In this document: positions 1-7,722 of the stretch, in pieces
Position numbering within the stretch: position 1 is the first letter of the stretch
Layout: every line of letters starts with the position of its first letter
Assembly: GCF_000577335.1 (NCBI RefSeq)
Contig: NZ_CBYL010000038.1
Span: 1-35,139 of the forward strand
Length of the DNA: 35,139 nucleotides
From: Faecalispora jeddahensis
GTDB taxonomy: Bacteria; Bacillota; Clostridia; Oscillospirales; Acutalibacteraceae
Direction: 5' to 3'
Program-made: the position numbers and the translations under genes
Notes under the pieces: model-generated
Told to the model about the DNA's origin: nothing
What the model saw: the letters and a program-made list of their open reading frames with translations, nothing else
The model's database searches: none

Positions 1-620
1 CCCAAAACCGCCACAATCCAGTTCGCTTTCGGCGGGCGTTCGCCCACCGTTTCGCTGTGCAGCAGCTCAATGGGCTTTGAAACGTGAATCTGGCGGAAGG
101 TATTGAGAAAAATCAGAACGAAAATGCCGAGGAACAGCAGCACTGCGGATAAGATGGCGCCCGGCTCTACGGTAAAGGTAAAGTTGGCTTTTCCGCCCAA
201 CAGGTTTACCAGCAGCAGCTCTGCCAGCTTGGAAAACAGAATGCCGAAAAATAGCCCGCCAAGAAGAGAAATGGCGCAGATCGCGGCGCTTTCCCAAAGC
301 AGGATGCGGGTCAGATTCCATTTTCCCATCCCCAGAATGTTATAAAGGCCAAATTCGGTTTTCCTTCGGCGGATCAGGAACGAGTTGGTGTAAAACAGAA
401 AAATGACGGCAAAAATAGCGATGACCCCGCTTCCTAATCCCAGAATTGCCTGCAGGGTATCACCGCCCCGGATGAGAGCGACATTCGCGTTTTTGGAAAG
501 GAAGCTGACAAGGTAATACATCATCACCATTCCCACACAGGTGAGAAGGTACGGCAGATACGTTTTGCGGTTCTTCTGGATTCCCGTCCAGGCCAGGCGG
601 GCGTAAAAGCCGTGTTTCAT
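1..620 (-). CDS. bceB: BceB-type ABC transporter permease (FtsX family), N-terminal part only
   Basis: This is the membrane subunit of a peptide-sensing and detoxifying ABC transporter. The reading frame starts at ATG 620 with MKHGFYARLAWTGIQKNRK and stays open to the window edge, so only about 206 residues are seen; family members are usually about 650. Visible parts are a cytoplasmic start, TM1 at about residues 20-42, and an FtsX-like core with three hydrophobic segments around residues 60-80, 110-135 and 150-172. The stretch RRRKTEFGLYNILGMGK is typical of BceB/FtsX coupling regions. The large extracellular loop of BceB would lie in the missing part. The start codon overlaps the stop of the ATPase gene (ATGA), so the two are translationally coupled. 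The family is secure; the gene symbol is by analogy with the B. subtilis system. Confidence 0.85.
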   Translation of the reverse strand, partial: MKHGFYARLAWTGIQKNRKTYLPYLLTCVGMVMMYYLVSFLSKNANVALIRGGDTLQAILGLGSGVIAIFAVIFLFYTNSFLIRRRKTEFGLYNILGMGKWNLTRILLWESAAICAISLLGGLFFGILFSKLAELLLVNLLGGKANFTFTVEPGAILSAVLLFLGIFVLIFLNTFRQIHVSKPIELLHSETVGERPPKANWIVAVL

Positions 621-1381
621 TTCCGGTCACCGCCTGTCGCAAGAACGGTAAGCGTATCAGAAATTTTCTGGTACATGGCTTCTTTGGTGCTGCCGCCGCG
701 GTAAATCTGGTGAAAGACTTCCCCGTCTTTGATGAACAGAACGCGGCCCGCGTGGCAGGCGGCTTTTACCGAATGGGTTACCATCAAAATGGTCTGCCCG
801 CTGAGGTTGATCTGCGCGAACAGCTGCAGCAGCTCGTCTGTGGATTTGGAATCCAGCGCGCCGGTCGGTTCATCGGCCAGAATCAGCCTGGGGTTCGTAA
901 TCAGTGCCCGGGCCACGGCGGCGCGCTGCTTTTGTCCGCCCGATACCTCATAGGGGTATTTGGGGAGCAGCTCCGAAATCCCGAGCTGCTCTGCGATCGG
1001 CTTCAGGCGCCGTTCCATTTCCTGGTGCGGTACGCCAGCCAGCACCAGCGGAAGATAAATATTGTCCATCAGAGAGAACGTGTCGAGCAGGTTGAAATCC
1101 TGAAAGACAAAGCCCAGATTGTCTCTGCGAAAAGAGGCGATTTCCGATTCCCTGATCTTGGAAAAATCGCGCGCGTCTAGCAGCACAGAGCCGCCTGTGG
1201 GCTTATCGAGAGCGGCCAGAATATTTAAAAGCGTCGTTTTACCGGAGCCGGATTCTCCCATGATCGCTACATATTCGCCCTTTTCCACGCTGAACGAAAC
1301 ATTTTTCAGCGCTTCTACCTGATTCCCGCCAAAGCGGGTGGTATATACCTTTTTCAGGTTGTTGACTTCGAGAATAGACAT
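617..1381 (-). CDS. bceA: BceA-type ABC transporter ATP-binding protein
   Basis: This 254-aa ATPase subunit powers the adjacent FtsX-type permease, probably to remove or sense cell-wall-active peptides. Walker A is GESGSGKTT (residues 42-50), the Q-loop is near 94 (FVFQDFN), the ABC signature is VSGGQ (146-150) and Walker B is LILADE (166-171), followed by a D-loop and an H-loop (MVTHS). All catalytic motifs are intact and the length is normal for the MacB/BceA group. The start ATG has an AAGGAGG-like site (CAAGGAGGAATGCCA). It lies downstream of its own regulated promoter region and overlaps bceB by 4 bp. Substrate is not readable from sequence. Confidence 0.93.
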   Translation of the reverse strand: MSILEVNNLKKVYTTRFGGNQVEALKNVSFSVEKGEYVAIMGESGSGKTTLLNILAALDKPTGGSVLLDARDFSKIRESEIASFRRDNLGFVFQDFNLLDTFSLMDNIYLPLVLAGVPHQEMERRLKPIAEQLGISELLPKYPYEVSGGQKQRAAVARALITNPRLILADEPTGALDSKSTDELLQLFAQINLSGQTILMVTHSVKAACHAGRVLFIKDGEVFHQIYRGGSTKEAMYQKISDTLTVLATGGDRK

Positions 1382-1407
1382 TTGGCATTCCTCCTTGTTA
1401 TGGGCTT

Positions 1408-1473
1408 ATTGTAGCAAAAAGGAGAAATGAGCCGCCATCGAATCGGCTTACATTTCCCCTCGATTTTCTTACA
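1408..1473 (-). promoter_or_regulatory. bceAB promoter with paired TGTAA boxes (candidate BceR site)
   Basis: In the 117-bp gap between bceS and bceA, the minus strand has a -10 hexamer TACAAT (1413-1408) with a poor -35 (GGCGGC) 17 bp upstream. Further upstream are two direct TGTAA boxes (1473-1469 and 1452-1448), 21 bp apart, which is two helical turns. A weak -35 plus spaced repeats fits activation by an OmpR-family regulator; that reading is an inference. Confidence 0.5.
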
Positions 1474-1498
1474 GTTTTGAAAGGCGCTGCCAAAAGCG

Positions 1499-2491
1499 CT
1501 ATTCCCGTTCCAGCTCTGTGCGGTTCAAATCCAGGCAGATCACGGTTCCGTTCCCCAGCGCGGAGCGGGCCGTAATGCGGTGCCGCAGGTTGCCGCAGAT
1601 CCGGCGGCAGAGGTACAGGCCGATCCCGCTCGCCTTTTTGTCGCCGCGCCCGTTGTAGCCGGTATAGCCTTTTTCAAAAATACGCGGCAGGTCCTCCGGT
1701 GCGATGCCAATACCGGTATCACTGATGCAAAGGATGCCCGGCTCGTTCATGGTGATGGAAACCGTGCCCCCGCCTTTGGTGTATTTGATCGCGTTGGAAA
1801 GCAGCTGCTCCAGAACGAACAGCAGCCATTTTTCATCCGTTAAAACGGAAAAACCGGTCGGCTCGTAAACCAGTTTGATCTTGCGGCGGATGAACTGCGA
1901 AGCAAACTTGCGCACAGCCTGCCGGAGGATGGCGTCCAGATCGCAGCTTCGGATCAAATAGTCCGTCGAAGAGGAATCCAGCCGCAGGTAGCAAAGTACC
2001 ATATCCACATACTGCTCGATGCTCTGCAGCTCCTCCGTCAGCTCGCGGCTGAAGGGGGAATCATCCTCCTGCAGACTCAGGTGCATCGAGGCGATCGGGG
2101 TTTTGATCTGGTGCGCCCAAACGGTATAGTATTCGATCAAATCCGTATAGCGGCTCTCCATCCGGTTTTCCAAATCCACCTTTTCCTGAAACAGAGAAAG
2201 AATGATCTGCTGATAATCCTCTTCCAGCAGGCTTTTTGCATGCGGAAGGCGCTTTACGGTAACGGTGACCTCCGAATATAAGGCCAGCAGCTCCTTATGC
2301 CGCGCGGCAAAGGAAATGAAATCCAGAATCAGGATCGCCAGTCCCAAAACGGTACAGATGGCCGCGGGGTACAGCACCGCCGCCAACGGAAGATCGTATA
2401 AAGCAAAGGTGAGCAGAAAAATGGCGCAGAACAGAAAATAGACGACGATCTGTTTTGTGTACGCCCTGAAATAGCGGCTCCATACTCTCAT
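1499..2491 (-). CDS. bceS: BceS-type intramembrane-sensing histidine kinase
   Basis: This 330-aa membrane kinase has two closely spaced N-terminal TM helices (about residues 14-30 and 36-58) and almost no extracellular loop, the hallmark of intramembrane-sensing kinases that read the state of a BceAB transporter. The phospho-accepting His is H127 in VWAHQIKTP, the variant H-box typical of BceS rather than the HELRTP form. The ATPase domain shows an N-box (LLSNAIKYT), G1 (DTGIGI), an F-box (RIFEKGYTG) and G2 (ASGIGLYL). It lies 21 bp downstream of bceR, so the two share one transcript. Its output should be bceAB induction. Confidence 0.92.
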   Translation of the reverse strand: MRVWSRYFRAYTKQIVVYFLFCAIFLLTFALYDLPLAAVLYPAAICTVLGLAILILDFISFAARHKELLALYSEVTVTVKRLPHAKSLLEEDYQQIILSLFQEKVDLENRMESRYTDLIEYYTVWAHQIKTPIASMHLSLQEDDSPFSRELTEELQSIEQYVDMVLCYLRLDSSSTDYLIRSCDLDAILRQAVRKFASQFIRRKIKLVYEPTGFSVLTDEKWLLFVLEQLLSNAIKYTKGGGTVSITMNEPGILCISDTGIGIAPEDLPRIFEKGYTGYNGRGDKKASGIGLYLCRRICGNLRHRITARSALGNGTVICLDLNRTELERE

Positions 2492-2512
2492 AGTCTGCCC
2501 CTTTCCGGTGGT

Positions 2513-3184
2513 CTATTCCACCAGATAGCCCATCCCGACCTTGGTGGTGATAAAATGCGTCAGGCCCGCGGCGTCGAGCTTTTTGCGCAGACGCGTCATG
2601 TTTACGGTCAGTGTGTTTTCATCCACAAAGCTGTCGGTTTCCCACAGCCGTTCCATCAGCTTTTCGCGGCTGACCACCTGGCCTTTGCGCTCTAGGAGCG
2701 CCTGTAAGATGCGGTAATCGTTTTTCGTCAGGTCGATGCGTTCCCCCTGGTAGGTCAGCGTGGCGTCTGCGGTGTTCAGCAGGGCGCCCCTGTGCTCCAG
2801 AACGGAAACCTGCCCCGAAAAGTCGTAGGTTCTTCGCAGGATCGCCTGTATTTTAGCCATGAAAACAGTCAGGTCGAAGGGCTTTGCGATAAAATCATCA
2901 CCGCCCATATTCATCGCCATGACGATGTTCATGTTTTCAGAGGCCGAGGAGATAAAAACAATGGGGACCTTCGATACCTTGCGGATTTCACTGCACCAGT
3001 GATACCCGTTGAAAAAGGGCAGCGAAATGTCCAGCAGAACCAGATGCGGGTTATATTCGGAAAACGTCGTGAGCACATTCTGAAAATCCTCGGCGCACAT
3101 CGCTTCCAGTCCCCATGCTTCAATATGCTTTTTCATCGCGGCTGCAATTCCTGAATTGTCTTCCACGATCAGAATCCGGTACAT
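2513..3184 (-). CDS. bceR: BceR-type OmpR-family response regulator
   Basis: This 223-aa DNA-binding regulator is the partner of the intramembrane-sensing kinase. The receiver domain has acidic residues E8/D9, phospho-acceptor D52 (LVLLDISLP), a Ser where Thr is usual (FISS) and a Lys in IAKPFD. The C-terminal half is a winged helix (DLTKNDYRILQALLER and VNMTRLRKKL). The start ATG has AAGGTGAT 3-10 bp upstream and a near-consensus promoter. The target is inferred to be the bceAB promoter in the same cluster. Confidence 0.93.
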   Translation of the reverse strand: MYRILIVEDNSGIAAAMKKHIEAWGLEAMCAEDFQNVLTTFSEYNPHLVLLDISLPFFNGYHWCSEIRKVSKVPIVFISSASENMNIVMAMNMGGDDFIAKPFDLTVFMAKIQAILRRTYDFSGQVSVLEHRGALLNTADATLTYQGERIDLTKNDYRILQALLERKGQVVSREKLMERLWETDSFVDENTLTVNMTRLRKKLDAAGLTHFITTKVGMGYLVE

Positions 3185-3211
3185 GGTATCACCTTGCTTT
3201 CTCTGTCCCTT

Positions 3212-3240
3212 ATTGTAACCTGCCTGTTCCGGATTGACAA
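3212..3240 (-). promoter_or_regulatory. Sigma-A promoter of bceRS
   Basis: Minus strand: -35 TTGTCA (3240-3235), 17-bp spacer, -10 TACAAT (3217-3212). This gives a leader of about 20 nt before the bceR ATG at 3184. The match suggests constitutive expression of the sensor pair. Confidence 0.75.
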
Positions 3241-3260
3241 GCCCGGGCCCATTTCTTTAC

Positions 3261-3302
3261 AAAAGCAGCGCACAAACCGGTGCCCGGCTGTACGCTGCTT
3301 TT
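3261..3302 (-). terminator. Hairpin after the ger operon
   Basis: The inverted arms AAAAGCAGCG (3261-3270) and CGCTGCTTTT (3293-3302) enclose a 22-nt loop, 75 bp past the stop of the GerB-type gene. U runs are short on both sides (TTTTG on the minus strand, TTTTTG on the plus strand), so termination strength is uncertain. Confidence 0.45.
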
Positions 3303-3376
3303 TGTTCCATTTTTCAGAGCGGATAGAAAATTTGAATGGCCGGCCTGTTGTTTAAACAAATTTTTAAATGGGAGAG

Positions 3377-4501
3377 TCAGGCTGAATCCTGCGCAAGCTC
3401 TGGCCGACTCGTTTTCTGAAGCGCTTTTTGGATGAAATAGACGATTACAATGAAGGCGGGCAGAAGAAACCCTGCGGTAAAGGAATACGAAATCCAGACA
3501 TATTTGTCCCAAAAGGCCAGATAAGCGCTGCTCGGGTATACAATGTTGGAATAGATCAGAACCACAAACAGGATAGGGTACACGATTTTCCGGCAATCTT
3601 TCAAACGCATGAAGGTAGAGATGCTCTGAATTCCCGCGTAAAAATAACAAAATCCCTTGAAAAATAAGGTGATGAGCCATGCGCCGACGATCAGCCCCTC
3701 TACGCGGGACAAAAAGCCAAAGCTGATCTGCTTTGCGAGGAAGTAGGTGGGATATACGAAAACGGAGGTCACGTGTGTGCCCAATACCAGAATGGACATC
3801 AGCATTACCAGAAACATGATCAGTGACCCCAGAAAATATCCTTTGAGCATTGCCTTTAGGGCGGAAGAAGAATTGTCCGTATGAATCGGGTAGATCATGT
3901 TTAAAAAGATCAGCGGCCAGATGCGGTAGCTGGTGATATAGAGGCTGCCTTTGAAAATCGGATAAAAGCCGTTTTCAAGCACCGGCTGAATATAATGGAC
4001 TTTAATATTTGAGATGTTCGCCAGAAACAGGAAAGCCATGATGAAAATAACGACCTTCAATAATATCTCGGAAGAACGCACGGTGGTTTCAAGGCCATAG
4101 AGCAGAGCGCCTGCCATAATGATAAGAATCAGCAGATTGATGGAGTAAACGGGCGAAGTAATGAGGTATTCCGTCGTGATGAACTGGCCGATATAAGCGG
4201 TGATCTGTATCCCGCTGTGAATGCAGAAAATAATAAAATAAATAGAGATGATTCCGCCCAGCCATTTGCCGAAAACCGTGCGAATGATCTGAATCAAATT
4301 CTTATTTGGGAACAGCTGGCCCAAAGCATAGTAGAGCAGAATAAAGACGACCCCGAACAGGCTTGACACAATAGAGGCGATCCATCCGTCACGCCCACAT
4401 AATTCTGTGACAGGCGAAGCGACAACGAGGAGGGAAGAGCCGCAGGTGGCACAGGCTGTCAGAGAATATAATTGATGATTGCTGATCTTTTCTTTATTCA
4501 T
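3377..4501 (-). CDS. gerKB: Spore germination permease, GerB/GerKB family
   Basis: This 374-aa integral membrane protein of the APC-like spore germination family (GerAB) forms the ligand-binding B subunit of a germinant receptor in the spore inner membrane. About ten hydrophobic segments are visible, beginning with SLTACATCGSSLLVVASPV, a typical first helix of the family. I use ATG 4501 (MNKEKISNHQLYSL), preceded by GAGAGGACAC. An upstream in-frame TTG (4513) would overlap the previous gene and has no better ribosome site. It is the last gene of the A-C-D-B order. The germinant is probably a small amino acid or similar molecule, but specificity cannot be read; the K-type symbol is by analogy with clostridial gene order. 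Confidence 0.87.
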   Translation of the reverse strand: MNKEKISNHQLYSLTACATCGSSLLVVASPVTELCGRDGWIASIVSSLFGVVFILLYYALGQLFPNKNLIQIIRTVFGKWLGGIISIYFIIFCIHSGIQITAYIGQFITTEYLITSPVYSINLLILIIMAGALLYGLETTVRSSEILLKVVIFIMAFLFLANISNIKVHYIQPVLENGFYPIFKGSLYITSYRIWPLIFLNMIYPIHTDNSSSALKAMLKGYFLGSLIMFLVMLMSILVLGTHVTSVFVYPTYFLAKQISFGFLSRVEGLIVGAWLITLFFKGFCYFYAGIQSISTFMRLKDCRKIVYPILFVVLIYSNIVYPSSAYLAFWDKYVWISYSFTAGFLLPAFIVIVYFIQKALQKTSRPELAQDSA

Positions 4502-4509
4502 GTGTCCTC

Positions 4510-4749
4510 TCAACCTAAAATGAATTTTACCACCGTCACAAGGGGGCTTAGAAGAAGCGCAAGGGAATCGGAGGGATTGGGTATCTTAACATCAAGGGTT
4601 ACCAGAATTCCTGTGACGGCGCCGATCAGTAAAAATACCGAGTATAGGACCAGCTCTTTGTACAAACACCGCTTCAGCATCTTAGGAACCTCGATGATGG
4701 ATAATATCACGACGAAAGCCACAATTAAGGCGATGGCGATGGTGCTCAT
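4510..4749 (-). CDS. Small two-TM germinant receptor accessory protein (D-type)
   Basis: This 79-aa membrane protein has two TM helices (about residues 4-20 and 33-51) and a third moderately hydrophobic C-terminal stretch (65-78). It sits between the C and B subunit genes, 3 bp after gerKC and 8 bp before the gerKB start. Its own ribosome site is strong (AAGGAG, 6 bp from ATG). Established knowledge: small 2-TM D proteins of about 70-80 residues are encoded with some Bacillus ger operons and modulate receptor function. Placing this protein in that group rests on size, topology and position, not on sequence similarity I can verify. Confidence 0.7.
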   Translation of the reverse strand: MSTIAIALIVAFVVILSIIEVPKMLKRCLYKELVLYSVFLLIGAVTGILVTLDVKIPNPSDSLALLLSPLVTVVKFILG

Positions 4750-4752
4750 AGG

Positions 4753-5940
4753 CTACTCCTTTTTTGCATTGATGATCTGGCTGATAGAATCTGTTCCGAT
4801 GATTGTTACGTCCGCTTCGATTTCGACGGGCAGATTGACAAAGCCGGTATCGTTCCAGTCCTTTTTCATGGTGTTCCACTGCTGCGGATCTGTTCGGTGA
4901 ATGGCAGCGCCGAATCCAAAAATGTCGCTTTTCACCGCCTTTGCTTTTGTCACAGCAGTCATGCAGATTCCTTTCAGCTTTTTTTCCGCCAGCACCTGCA
5001 GCTGATTCAGCGTTTCCTGTTTTGAGATGTCCAGGCTGTGATCCATGTTTTGGATGGTGGCCTGCATCTCAAGCAGCACTGTCACTTTGGGGGTGCCCCC
5101 CTCACAGGAGATTTCCTGCTTGGAGGTAATATGCTTCATATTGAAAGAAACTTTGCCGACCCCATCCTCCTGCAGATCAAAAGCCGAGGTGCTTGCATTC
5201 CCGAAAATATAATTATATCCCTGGCTTTCTTCTTCATTGAGCCACCCAACCAGCTTGTCTTCTTTTAAAATGGCGTTGCCGCTTAATTTCAGCGGATCAT
5301 TCTGCGTTAGCTTTAATTTTTCCAACGAGTCATCGGGCTTTTCGGCCTGCATTTCAATCCCTGTCATGACGGCGCTCAATCCGTCGCTGGCCAGGCAGTT
5401 TGCCAGCTCCGTCAATTTGATTTCGTTTGTTTCCGCCCAGATATCCTGAGAGATTACAATAGAGGAATTGATTTTTGCCGAAGGGTCATTTTCCAGCTTG
5501 GTCAGATTGTTCAGAATTTCGTTCGCCGTGGTTTCCTTGGCAACGGTAAAATACAGTTCTGAACTGGTCTGGTAGTAGCGCAGCAGGAAGTCGGTCGCTT
5601 CTGCGATTCCTTCTTTCGCAAAATTTTCCCCGAATACGATCGTCTGCATATGAGTGCCGACCACCTCTCGGGATAATTCGGTGCTCATGCTGCTGATGGT
5701 TTCGAGTATGCTGTGGCCCTGCTTTGCAACCACCACCACTGAGGATTCGTTGGTGTTTTTCTGTGCGGCGATCGCCCGCGGGTTCAAAATCTGCGCGGTG
5801 ATCACAATATCACCCTCGCTGTTTCTGTCAAATCCCAGAGCAGTGGAAAAGGCCAGCTGATTCAATTCGTTTCGATCCCAGCAGCCTGTTAAAAACAACA
5901 GATTGAGAATGAAAAAACAAGCGAGCAATCTTTTTTTCAC
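4753..5940 (-). CDS. gerKC: Spore germination lipoprotein, Ger(x)C family
   Basis: This 395-aa C subunit of the germinant receptor has a lipoprotein signal peptide ending in LFLTGC, with lipidated Cys20. The next residues, WDRNELNQLAF, are the conserved start of mature GerAC proteins. The body has the family hallmark of an N-terminal domain with ALGFDR and a C-terminal GerAC domain (after about residue 215), including NMKHITSKQ and LQVLAEKKLKG. The start is GTG 5940, 6 bp after the gerKA stop, with AAAGGAAAT in range. It is anchored on the outer face of the spore inner membrane. The length is normal and no frame damage is seen. Confidence 0.92.
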   Translation of the reverse strand: MKKRLLACFFILNLLFLTGCWDRNELNQLAFSTALGFDRNSEGDIVITAQILNPRAIAAQKNTNESSVVVVAKQGHSILETISSMSTELSREVVGTHMQTIVFGENFAKEGIAEATDFLLRYYQTSSELYFTVAKETTANEILNNLTKLENDPSAKINSSIVISQDIWAETNEIKLTELANCLASDGLSAVMTGIEMQAEKPDDSLEKLKLTQNDPLKLSGNAILKEDKLVGWLNEEESQGYNYIFGNASTSAFDLQEDGVGKVSFNMKHITSKQEISCEGGTPKVTVLLEMQATIQNMDHSLDISKQETLNQLQVLAEKKLKGICMTAVTKAKAVKSDIFGFGAAIHRTDPQQWNTMKKDWNDTGFVNLPVEIEADVTIIGTDSISQIINAKKE

Positions 5941-5946
5941 AGCATG

Positions 5947-7476
5947 TCATTTCCTTTCGGGGGTTTGTGTCTGCCTTTTTTGCGTGGGGCCGTCCATATG
6001 GTTTCTCAGTTTTTTCGTTTTGCTGAACAAACTGGGATATTTCTTTCGCGCCCACAGCGGCACGCGGAAAATGTGATCTGTATTTTTCTTGGAGATGACG
6101 GGCGCAACGGGAGTCATGTACGGCACCCCGATCGATTTGAGCTTGCAAAGGTGAAGAACCAGGCCGAACATGCAGATAAATATTCCGTACAGCCCCATAT
6201 AGGCGGCCAGGATCATAACGATAAACCGCGTCATACGCAGCGCGTCCGCCATGGCAGTGTTGGGGATACAAAAGCTTGCGATTGCGGTGATGGATACCAC
6301 AATAACCATCGCGGCAGAAACAAATCCGGCCTGAACGGCGGCCTGCCCCAGCACCAGGGCGCCCACAATGGAGATGGCGGGGCCGATTGCCCGCGGCATT
6401 CGGGTTCCCGCTTCCCGCAGGATTTCAAAGGTGACCTCCATTAAAATCCCCTCCCAAAAGGTGGGCAGGGGTACCCCTTCGCGCTGGGCCGCAATGTTCA
6501 GCAGCAAAGGCGTGGGGATCAGCTCCTGATCAAACGTCGTCAGGGCAATATAAATGCCCGGCACAAAAACCGTTAAAAAAAACGAGAGCAGGCGAACAAG
6601 GCGGAACAGGGCGGAATCGTAAATACTGTGGTAATAGTCCTCGCTGGAGATGAAGAACTCGATAAAAGTAGTGGGGACGGTAAGCACATAGGGGGTGCCG
6701 TCCACTATGATCGCGATTTTTCCTTCTAGCAGTGCGGCAGACACATTGTCGGGCCGTTCCGTATTATAAATGGTTGGGAACAGCGAATACGTATCGTCCC
6801 GAATCAGCTCTTCAATGTTTTGGCCTTCCAAAATCCCGTCTATCTGAATTTCTGAAAGTCTCTTTCGAACCTCCTTGATGTTGCTTTCGAGCGCGATTCC
6901 CTCCATATAGAGCAGCGCCACATCGGTTTTTGTAATCGTGCCAAGCTTTAAGGGCTCTACCCGCAAAGACTTATCTTTGATTCTTCTTCGGATTTGAGAG
7001 ATGTTGTTCTCGATTTTTTCTGTAAAGCCTTCTTTGGGGCCTCGGATTACCGTTTGGGAGGTGGGTTCCTGAATGGCTCTCCCTTCCGGTCCGTAGGTGG
7101 TGTAGGCAAGAAAGAACTCTATCTCGTCAAACAGGATTACCGTGTTTCCCTCCAGTATTTGCTGGAGCATCTCCTCATTATCGGAGCCGGTCGAGACTTT
7201 TGAGCCGCACAACGGGGTGTTTTGCAGCATTTTAAAGTAAATTTCATCTTTGTTTCCGATGCTTTTCACCGAGTTGGAAAGCCGGTTGATTTCAAGGCTC
7301 ATTTCCCTGACTTTGGCTTTGTCCACAAGGCTGCTTAAAAATACAATGCCGATCAGAACACCGCTCAGGCCCTCGTGCAGCCGCATCCTTTGAATCGAAA
7401 GATCCTTCCCATGGCCTAATTGCTCCTGAATCAGGTTGATTTTGAAATCAACGGACTGAGGGTAATCATTTTTCAT
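5947..7476 (-). CDS. gerKA: Spore germination protein, GerA/GerKA family
   Basis: This 509-aa A subunit of the germinant receptor has a cytosolic N-terminal domain of about 285 residues containing a DEIEFFLAYTTYGPEGRAIQ-type region. A membrane domain follows, with hydrophobic segments near 286-310, 360-385, 395-412 and 415-445, then a basic C-terminal tail. Motifs typical of PF03323 include EPTSQTVIRGPKEGFTE and VDGTPYVLTVPT. It is the first gene of the operon and starts at ATG 7476 behind a weak ribosome site (CAGGTAG). A sigma-G-like promoter lies about 50 bp upstream, as expected for expression in the forespore. Confidence 0.94.
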   Translation of the reverse strand: MKNDYPQSVDFKINLIQEQLGHGKDLSIQRMRLHEGLSGVLIGIVFLSSLVDKAKVREMSLEINRLSNSVKSIGNKDEIYFKMLQNTPLCGSKVSTGSDNEEMLQQILEGNTVILFDEIEFFLAYTTYGPEGRAIQEPTSQTVIRGPKEGFTEKIENNISQIRRRIKDKSLRVEPLKLGTITKTDVALLYMEGIALESNIKEVRKRLSEIQIDGILEGQNIEELIRDDTYSLFPTIYNTERPDNVSAALLEGKIAIIVDGTPYVLTVPTTFIEFFISSEDYYHSIYDSALFRLVRLLSFFLTVFVPGIYIALTTFDQELIPTPLLLNIAAQREGVPLPTFWEGILMEVTFEILREAGTRMPRAIGPAISIVGALVLGQAAVQAGFVSAAMVIVVSITAIASFCIPNTAMADALRMTRFIVMILAAYMGLYGIFICMFGLVLHLCKLKSIGVPYMTPVAPVISKKNTDHIFRVPLWARKKYPSLFSKTKKLRNHMDGPTQKRQTQTPERK

Positions 7477-7526
7477 ATGCTACCTGCTGCCAATTTTTCT
7501 GTATTTTTTATCCAGAATATTTGCAT

Positions 7527-7556
7527 TATTATGCCTGACCAGTCCGGGTTTTATGT
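7527..7556 (-). promoter_or_regulatory. Candidate sigma-G promoter of the ger operon
   Basis: Minus strand: -10 CATAATA (7533-7527) matches the forespore consensus CATnnTA. The -35 ACATA (7556-7552) is one base from G(C/A)ATA, with an 18-bp spacer. No convincing sigma-A pair lies closer to the gerKA start. Confidence 0.4.
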
Positions 7557-7633
7557 AAAAGACAAGAATGCCGGAAAAACAGCCCGGGTGATGCAGTCAA
7601 AGAACCGGCAGGGAATGCTTTCCATATTTGCGT

Positions 7634-7654
7634 TGGCATGGTTTGTGCTATAAT
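7634..7654 (+). promoter_or_regulatory. Promoter of the sigma-54 activator; -24/-12-like and TATAAT elements overlap
   Basis: TGGCAT-N5-GTGC (7634-7648) has GG and GC exactly 10 bp apart, close to the sigma-54 consensus TGGCAC-N5-TTGC, but with GTGC at -12. TATAAT (7649-7654) follows at once and could serve sigma-A with a poor -35 (TTTGCG, 16 bp upstream). The gene may be housekeeping or autoregulated; the sequence alone does not decide. Confidence 0.45.
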
Positions 7655-7722
7655 TATTTTACGGTATCAGTGAAAGCAAAGCGTTCAGGTTTTACGCGGC
7701 AACTGCAAAAGGGGGAGCGGCA

